Positions 59,107-64,000 of a stretch of 64,000 nt of DNA are shown in pieces. Positions within the stretch are counted from its first letter, which is position 1; each line of letters starts with the position of its first letter. The position numbers and the translations under genes are program-made. The stretch is from Promicromonospora sukumoe (GTDB taxonomy: Bacteria; Actinomycetota; Actinomycetes; Actinomycetales; Cellulomonadaceae). A model generated the notes under the pieces. The model did not search any database. It had not been told where the DNA came from and was given only the letters and a program-made list of their open reading frames with translations. The stretch covers positions 3,224,001 to 3,288,000 of the forward strand of contig NZ_JACGWV010000001.1 of NCBI RefSeq assembly GCF_014137995.1, written 5' to 3'.

Positions 59107-60156
59107 ATGTACACCAAGGACGGCGAGCGCTACTTCATCGTCGACGCGCACATCGCCCTGTGGGACGCGCGGCCGGAGAACCAGCGCAACGTGCACGGCA
59201 AGCAGTTCATCGACTGCTTCTACGACTACCACGCGAACCTGTCGCCGGAGTCGGAGAAGTGGTCGTACGAGGAGTACCTCTACCAGGGCGGCGAGCGCCT
59301 GAAGAGAGACCTCTTCGAGGACGGCTACGTGGACCACGCGATCTTCCAGCCGGCGCACCTCGGCGAGTTCTACGTCAACGGGTTCGGGCAGACCGAGGAG
59401 GCGTTCGCCCTCGCGCAGGCCGACCCCGGCCGCCTCACGTACAACCACCACTTCGACCCGCGCAACGGCGAGGCGGGCCTGGACCAGCTCCGGGCCGACG
59501 CCGAGCGGATGAACCTCAAGGGCGTGAAGCTCTACACCGCGGAGTGGCACGGCGAGTCGCGCGGCTACAAGCTCAGCGACCCCTGGGCGTACCGGTACTT
59601 CGAGGCGTGCCGCGAGCTGGGCATCACCAACATCCACGTGCACAAGGGCCCCACGATCCGGCCCCTGGACCGGGACGCGTTCGACGTCGCGGACATCGAC
59701 CACGTGGCCAGCGACTTCACCGACCTGAACTTTGTGGTGGAGCACGTGGGCCTGCCGCGGCTGGAGGACTTCTGCTGGATCGCCACGCAGGAGCCGAACG
59801 TGCACGGCGGCCTGGCCGTGGCGATGCCGTTCATCCACACGCGGCCGCGCTACTTCGCGCAGATCATGGGCGAGCTCCTGTACTGGGTCGGCGAGGACCG
59901 CATCCAGTTCTCCTCCGACTACGCGCTGTGGACGCCGCGCTGGCTCGTCGAGGCGTTCGTCGACTTCCAGATCCCGGACGACATGTCGGCCGAGTACGGC
60001 CCCATCACCACCGCGCAGAAGAAGAAGATCCTGGGCCTGAACGCCGCGAAGATGTACGGCATCGAGGTGCCGGAGGAGCTGCGGCTGCCCGACGCCGGCG
60101 AGCCCGCCGTCGGCCCGCGGGAGCCGGAGCGTGCCGACCTGGCGGGCGCGCGATGA
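59107..60156 (+). CDS. Amidohydrolase-family protein of propane-oxidation clusters
   Basis: A 349-residue TIM-barrel protein: YFIVDAHIALWDARPEN near the start, GVKLYTAEWHG, ITNIHVHKGPTIRPL, LNFVVEHVGLP and IQFSSDYALWTPRWLVEAF supply the metal-binding His, Lys-region and Asp of the amidohydrolase_2 group. Close relatives sit beside propane/acetone monooxygenase genes (mim/prm) and are thought to assist enzyme maturation or handle a metabolite; the role is not settled. GGAG precedes ATG 59107. Its stop overlaps the next ATG (ATGA). Confidence 0.85.
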   Translation: MYTKDGERYFIVDAHIALWDARPENQRNVHGKQFIDCFYDYHANLSPESEKWSYEEYLYQGGERLKRDLFEDGYVDHAIFQPAHLGEFYVNGFGQTEEAFALAQADPGRLTYNHHFDPRNGEAGLDQLRADAERMNLKGVKLYTAEWHGESRGYKLSDPWAYRYFEACRELGITNIHVHKGPTIRPLDRDAFDVADIDHVASDFTDLNFVVEHVGLPRLEDFCWIATQEPNVHGGLAVAMPFIHTRPRYFAQIMGELLYWVGEDRIQFSSDYALWTPRWLVEAFVDFQIPDDMSAEYGPITTAQKKKILGLNAAKMYGIEVPEELRLPDAGEPAVGPREPERADLAGAR

Positions 60157-60884
60157 GCACGCTCACGCGGGTGCCGACCGAGGCCGACGTGCGCGGCGCG
60201 CTCGGCGTCGTCATCGACCCGGAGCTGGACGAGCCGATCACCGACCTCGGGTTCGTGCGCTCGGTCGCGCTCGACGGCGGCCGCGTCGAGGTGCACCTGC
60301 GGATGCCCACGTCGTTCTGCTCGCCGAACTTCGCCTACCTCATGGCGTCCGACAGCAAGGACGCCCTGACGGCGCTGCCCGGCGTGACGCACGTCGTCGT
60401 CGAGCTCGACGACCACCACGACTCGGCGATCATCAACGCGGGCCTCGCCGCCGACGCCGGGTACCGGGGCACGTTCAAGCACGAGGCCGAGCAGGACCTC
60501 GACGAGCTGCGCACCACGTTCCGGCGCAAGGCCCACACGGCGGCCATGGAGCGCGCCCTGACCGCGCTGCTTCGGGCCCGGCCTGCCGTGCAGGTGACCG
60601 AGCTGGGCACCATCCGCCTCTGGGACCTCCCGGACGACGCGACGACGGCGGCCCTGCTGCGCCGTCGGGCCGCGATCGGCCTGCCCGACGACGCCGACGC
60701 GCTGGTGCTGGTCGACCACGAGAACACCGGCTACGCGCCGGACCGGGCGCCGATGGCGCTGCGCCGCGCGCGGTCCACCCGCATCTCCGTGGAGGGCAAC
60801 GCCCACTTCTGCCGCGGCCTGCTGCGCACCCGCTACCCCGGGTCCGAGAAGGACCAGTCCCCCACCAAGGAGCACACGTCATGA
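60153..60884 (+). CDS. DUF59 (MIP18-like) metal-sulfur/di-iron assembly factor
   Basis: A 243-residue protein. The N-terminal 100 residues are a DUF59 domain: VRGALGVVIDPELDEPITDLGFVRSV and VHLRMPTSFCSPNFAYLMASD. The C-terminal half (RRKAHTAAMERALTALLRAR, DHENTGYAPDRAPMALRRARSTRISVEGNAHFCRGLL) is specific to the version found in propane-monooxygenase clusters. DUF59 proteins help metal or Fe-S centre assembly. It overlaps both neighbours by ATGA junctions, so the three genes are translationally coupled. Confidence 0.85.
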   Translation: MSTLTRVPTEADVRGALGVVIDPELDEPITDLGFVRSVALDGGRVEVHLRMPTSFCSPNFAYLMASDSKDALTALPGVTHVVVELDDHHDSAIINAGLAADAGYRGTFKHEAEQDLDELRTTFRRKAHTAAMERALTALLRARPAVQVTELGTIRLWDLPDDATTAALLRRRAAIGLPDDADALVLVDHENTGYAPDRAPMALRRARSTRISVEGNAHFCRGLLRTRYPGSEKDQSPTKEHTS

Positions 60885-61915
60885 CCAGGATGCGAGCCGT
60901 CCAGGTGGTCGGCTACCACCAGAACCTCGAGCTGACCGAGGTCGACGTCCCCGAGCCCACCGGCCCGTTCGACGTCGTCGTGAAGATCGGCGGGGCCGGG
61001 GTGTGCCGCACCGACCTGCACATCCTCGAGGGGCAGTGGGCGCAGAAGTCCGGCGTGACCCTGCCGTACACGATCGGGCACGAGAACGCCGGGTGGGTAC
61101 ACGCCGTCGGCAGCGCGGTGACCAACGTCGCCGAGGGCGACAAGGTGATCGTGCACCCGCTGATCACCTGCGGCCTGTGCCGCGCGTGCAGGTCCGGCGA
61201 CGACGTGCACTGCGAGGTCAGCGCGTTCCCCGGCATCGACACCCACGGCGGGTACGCGGAGTACCTGCGTACCTCCGCGCGCAGCGTGGTGCGGATCGAC
61301 GACCGGCTGGAGCCGTCCGACGTCGCCGCCCTGGCCGACGCCGGTCTGACGGCGTACCACGCGGCCGCGAAGGCGGCCCGGCGGCTGACGGCGCGCGACC
61401 GGTGCGTCGTCATCGGGGCCGGCGGCCTGGGGCACATCGGCATCCAGGTGCTCAAGGCGCTCACCCCGGCCGAGCTGATCGTCGTCGACCGCAACCCCGA
61501 CGCGCTCAAGCTCGCCCTGGACATCGGGGCCGACCACGGGATCGTGGCCGACGGCGCGCACGTCGAGGAGGTGCTCGCGGCGACCGGCGGGAGCGGCGCC
61601 GAGGTGGTGGTCGACTTCGTGGGCGAGGGCGGCGCGACGTCGGAGGGCCTGCGGATGCTGCGCGAGGCCGGCGACTACCACGTGGTCGGGTACGGCGAGA
61701 ACATCGACGTGCCGACCATCGACGTCATCTCCAGCGAGATCAACATCATCGGCAACCTCGTCGGGTCGTACAACGACCTGTGCGAGCTGATGGTGCTCGC
61801 CGCCCGGGGCGCGGTCACGCTGCACACCGCGAAGTACGCGCTCGACGACTTCCAGACGGCGATCGACGACCTCGACGCCGGGCGGGTCCGGGGGCGCGCC
61901 ATCCTGGTCCCGTAG
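60881..61915 (+). CDS. Zinc-dependent alcohol dehydrogenase
   Basis: A 344-residue medium-chain dehydrogenase. GAGVCRTDLHILEGQW and GHENAGWVHAVG give catalytic zinc ligands, CGLCRACRSGDDVHC the structural zinc site, and VIGAGGLGHIGIQVLKAL the NAD-binding fold. It is probably the 2-propanol or related alcohol dehydrogenase that follows alkane hydroxylation in mim/prm clusters. It is the third gene of the amidohydrolase operon, starting within the DUF59 stop codon. Confidence 0.9.
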   Translation: MTRMRAVQVVGYHQNLELTEVDVPEPTGPFDVVVKIGGAGVCRTDLHILEGQWAQKSGVTLPYTIGHENAGWVHAVGSAVTNVAEGDKVIVHPLITCGLCRACRSGDDVHCEVSAFPGIDTHGGYAEYLRTSARSVVRIDDRLEPSDVAALADAGLTAYHAAAKAARRLTARDRCVVIGAGGLGHIGIQVLKALTPAELIVVDRNPDALKLALDIGADHGIVADGAHVEEVLAATGGSGAEVVVDFVGEGGATSEGLRMLREAGDYHVVGYGENIDVPTIDVISSEINIIGNLVGSYNDLCELMVLAARGAVTLHTAKYALDDFQTAIDDLDAGRVRGRAILVP

Positions 61916-61946
61916 GCCCTGGTCCAGCAGGCGCGCCCCCGGGGCG

Positions 61947-62927
61947 TCAGCGCGCGGCGTCGACGGCCGCGTGGATGGCGTCGAGCTCCTCCCACGCGAC
62001 CGTCGGGCGCTCCAGGCCCCGCCGGTCCAGGTAGGCCTGGGCCCGGGCGCGCAGGCCGCGGACGAACCGGAACGGCGTCAGCAGGCCCGCGGTCCGGACG
62101 CCCTCGACGACGCGCTCCGGGCGGAACACGAGGCCGCCGTCGGACACACCGCCCTCGGACGCGCCGCCGTCAGACACCGTGAGCTCCCCGAGCACCACGA
62201 AGCTCCGGTTCCCGGCGAGCTGCTCGTCGTGCCGGTGGAAGAGCAGGCTCGCCGGACCCGGCTTCGCGTCGACGCCGGGGACCAGCAGGCCGCCGTCGGC
62301 GGCCACGGGGACCACGCGCTCCAGGGTGGGCCGCCCGTCGTCGTCGAGCCGGGCCAGGACGCCGCTGGTGAAGCTGCCGAGCTCCCGGGCGACCGGGGCC
62401 GGCAGGCCGGGCATCGCGGGGACGGACAGCGGCCCCCTCGGGGCGGGCAGCGCCGGGCGTGTCGTGACGACGACGGGCGTCACGCTGATGATCAGCCGCA
62501 TGTAGTACACGTCCAGGAGGCGGCGGACGAGCCCCCCGGTCGACAGGGCGCGCGACGACGGCTGCGCCGACGAGATCCGCTGCCACAGGTCGGCGTTGCG
62601 CGCGAAGCTGGTCACGATCTCGTCCGGGCTCTCGCCCTCGCCCTGGAGCAGCACCTGGCCCGGCCGGTCCGGCACCGAGAGGTCCAGGCCGCTGCCCGTC
62701 GGGTCCGAGAACAGGAGGGCGACGCGGGGGTCGCGGCGCACGTTGAGCGCCTTCTGGGCGAACCCGATCGACGTGGACAGCACGAAGGTCTGGTCGGCGG
62801 GCCGCCAGACGCCGGACACCGGCCACGCGACCGGGGTGCCGGACCGCGAGATGGTGGCGACCTCGCAGGTCAGGTAGGACGACATGATGCGGGCAACACC
62901 TGGATCGACCAGCTGGTCGTGTTCCAT
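61947..62927 (-). CDS. Pyridoxamine 5'-phosphate oxidase-like flavin protein
   Basis: A 326-residue protein with a split-barrel flavin-binding N-terminal half: YLTCEVATISRSGTPVAWPVSGVW, FVLSTSIGFAQKALNVRRDPRVALLFSDP and VLLQGEGE follow the PNPOx-like order. A second, weaker barrel repeat follows (GVLARLDDDGRPTLERV, GPASLLFHRHDEQL). A short Ser/Asp/Gly/Ala repeat (SDGGASEGGVSDGG) interrupts the second half. It may reduce or oxidise a F420- or FMN-dependent substrate. It converges on the alcohol dehydrogenase with 31 bp between. Confidence 0.75.
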   Translation of the reverse strand: MEHDQLVDPGVARIMSSYLTCEVATISRSGTPVAWPVSGVWRPADQTFVLSTSIGFAQKALNVRRDPRVALLFSDPTGSGLDLSVPDRPGQVLLQGEGESPDEIVTSFARNADLWQRISSAQPSSRALSTGGLVRRLLDVYYMRLIISVTPVVVTTRPALPAPRGPLSVPAMPGLPAPVARELGSFTSGVLARLDDDGRPTLERVVPVAADGGLLVPGVDAKPGPASLLFHRHDEQLAGNRSFVVLGELTVSDGGASEGGVSDGGLVFRPERVVEGVRTAGLLTPFRFVRGLRARAQAYLDRRGLERPTVAWEELDAIHAAVDAAR

Positions 62928-63041
62928 GAGGAGTCTCTTCCGTACGGGTTCCGGAGCGGGGCGCGGAAAGTATGGCAGCGTTTCCGCAGGTCAGGTTTCC
63001 GCGGGCAACCGTCCCTGGGCGGCGGGCTACGATCCGAGACG

Positions 63042-64000
63042 ATGACCCGCACCGACTCCCCCGCGCTCGCCGCGGCCCTGCGAACCAGCCTGCCCGACGG
63101 CGCCGTGCTCACCGAGGACGTCGAGCGCTACGCCCACGACGACGCCGAGTGGGCCGACCACGCGACGCCCGCCGCCGTCGTGCTCGCCACGAGCCTGGAC
63201 GACGTCGTCGCGACCGTGCGGATCGCGGGCGAGTACGGCGCGCCCGTGGTCCCACGCGGGGCCGGGACGGGCCTGTCGGGCGGGGCGAACGCGATGGCCG
63301 GCGCCGTCGTGCTGTCGCTGGAGCGGATGACCCGGATCGTCGAGGTGAACGCCGCGGAGCGGTACGCCGTGGTCGAGGCGGGCGTGCTCAACGACGACCT
63401 GCGCCGGCACGTCGCGCAGCACGGGCTCTGGTACCCGCCGGACCCGGCGAGCCAGGCGATCTCGACCATCGGCGGCAACGTCGCGACCAACGCGGGCGGC
63501 CTGTGCTGCGTCAAGTACGGCGTGACCCGCGACTACGTGCTCGGCATGACGGTGGTGCTCGCCGACGGCTCCGTCGCCCGGCTCGGCCGGACCACGGCCA
63601 AGGGCGTCACCGGCTACGACCTGACGGGCCTGATGGTCGGGTCGGAGGGCACGCTGGGCGTCGTCGTCGACGTGACGCTCAAGCTCCGCCCGCTCGGCGG
63701 GCGCGAGGACCGGGCGATCGTCGGCTGGTTCCCCTCGCTGGCCGACGCCGGGAACGCCGTCGCCGCCGTCTCGGCCGCCGGCATCGTGCCCGCCGCGCTG
63801 GAGCTCATCGACAGCACCTGCCTGCGCGCCGTCGCCGACTGGCAGGGCTGGACGCTCCCCGAGGGCGCGGCCGCGCTGCTGCTCGCGAAGGTCGACGAAC
63901 CCGGCGCCGCGGGCGAGGCCCTCGCCGACCGGGTCGCCGCGTTCTTCGAGGAGGCGGGCGGCACCCAGGTGGAGCGCGCCTTCGAGGCGGACGAGGTGGA
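63042..64000 (+). CDS. GlcD-like FAD-linked oxidase, N-terminal part (partial)
   Basis: A frame that is open to the window edge, giving 319 residues of an FAD-binding oxidoreductase. VPRGAGTGLSGGANAMAGAVVLSLERM is the FAD pyrophosphate loop of the PCMH fold, and STIGGNVATNAGGLCCVKYGVTRDYVLGMTVVLADG and GYDLTGLMVGSEGTLGVV are signatures of glycolate oxidase subunit D / D-lactate dehydrogenase relatives. TACGAT at 63028-63033 lies eight bases before ATG 63042, so the gene is probably leaderless. It likely oxidises a 2-hydroxy acid, passing electrons to quinone. Confidence 0.9.
   Translation, partial: MTRTDSPALAAALRTSLPDGAVLTEDVERYAHDDAEWADHATPAAVVLATSLDDVVATVRIAGEYGAPVVPRGAGTGLSGGANAMAGAVVLSLERMTRIVEVNAAERYAVVEAGVLNDDLRRHVAQHGLWYPPDPASQAISTIGGNVATNAGGLCCVKYGVTRDYVLGMTVVLADGSVARLGRTTAKGVTGYDLTGLMVGSEGTLGVVVDVTLKLRPLGGREDRAIVGWFPSLADAGNAVAAVSAAGIVPAALELIDSTCLRAVADWQGWTLPEGAAALLLAKVDEPGAAGEALADRVAAFFEEAGGTQVERAFEADEV

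Noticed and set aside
62146..62180. Short repeated codons (SDGGASEGGVSDGG) as a possible repeat element
   Set aside because: It is an in-frame low-complexity linker in the flavin-type protein and does not extend outside the gene.
1..64000. tRNA, rRNA, CRISPR arrays, IS elements and prophage genes
   Set aside because: No cloverleaf-like segments with CCA or TTCGAATC signatures, no regularly spaced repeats beyond two copies, and no transposase, integrase or phage-like proteins were found. This was by eye, so short tRNAs should be confirmed with a scanner.

Overview
This window reads as a chromosomal segment of a high-GC (roughly 70-75 % by eye) actinobacterium. The best fit is the Cellulomonadaceae/Promicromonosporaceae side of the Micrococcales. 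Reasons are the third-position G/C bias on both strands, GTG and TTG starts, several apparently leaderless genes with a TANNNT or CACGAT box 6-8 nt before the start codon, a LytR-CpsA-Psr protein, a surface protein ending in an LAATG sorting signal, a DUF222-HNH protein and many sugar-uptake and secreted carbohydrate genes. I saw no rRNA, tRNA, IS element, prophage or CRISPR array. No stretch longer than 300 bases lacks a gene.

Layout. 1-4.8 kb: the 3' end of metH, a MerR regulator divergent from an NmrA-like reductase with a textbook MerR operator between them, a YdcF-like membrane protein, an APH(6)-type kinase, a GPP34 protein and a DedA protein. 4.9-8.6 kb: a two-component system with a LytR-CpsA-Psr gene downstream; the same repeat element precedes the regulator gene and the LCP gene, and a related site precedes dedA. 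8.6-13.5 kb: small and housekeeping-like genes (second APH-type kinase, exonuclease-BRCT protein, flavodoxin-domain protein). 13.6-16.2 kb: a large LAATG-anchored surface protein.

16.3-29.7 kb is the most interesting block. An NMT1/SsuA-type ABC transporter with a Gfo/Idh/MocA oxidoreductase faces a LacI regulator, a stand-alone LarE C-terminal domain, and three secreted proteins: a PA14-propeller-CBM-DUF1080 fusion, a secreted sugar isomerase/epimerase-like TIM barrel and a sugar dehydrogenase-like propeller with PKD domains. An exact 24-bp inverted copy of one LacI-type operator sits in the promoters of both operons, so transporter and secreted enzymes look like one regulon. The family content suggests an extracellular oxidative (3-keto) route for glycoside breakdown.

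29.7-42.9 kb: an AraC regulator, a sugar ABC importer (SBP, MalF- and MalG-like) with an FAD oxidoreductase and a divergent AraC regulator, an MFS exporter with a polysaccharide pyruvyl transferase-like protein, an IclR regulator, an ABC-F ATPase, and a RidA/TetR convergent pair with palindromic operators. 42.9-57.4 kb: a HAD phosphatase, a DNA-binding protein with a C-terminal beta domain, a D-cysteine desulfhydrase-like enzyme, a 27-residue peptide gene flanked by strong palindromes and a terminator, DUF1877 and DUF1269 proteins, a Tat-exported phosphoesterase, a frameshifted NUDIX gene, proline iminopeptidase, DinB, DUF222-HNH, DUF1963 and ArfB.

57.4-64 kb: a GAF/Fis regulator of the propane-monooxygenase (MimR/AcoR) type, divergent from amidohydrolase, DUF59 and zinc alcohol dehydrogenase genes, which are the usual companions of propane monooxygenase. 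The monooxygenase itself is not in the window. A flavin-type oxidoreductase and the start of a GlcD-like FAD oxidase close it.
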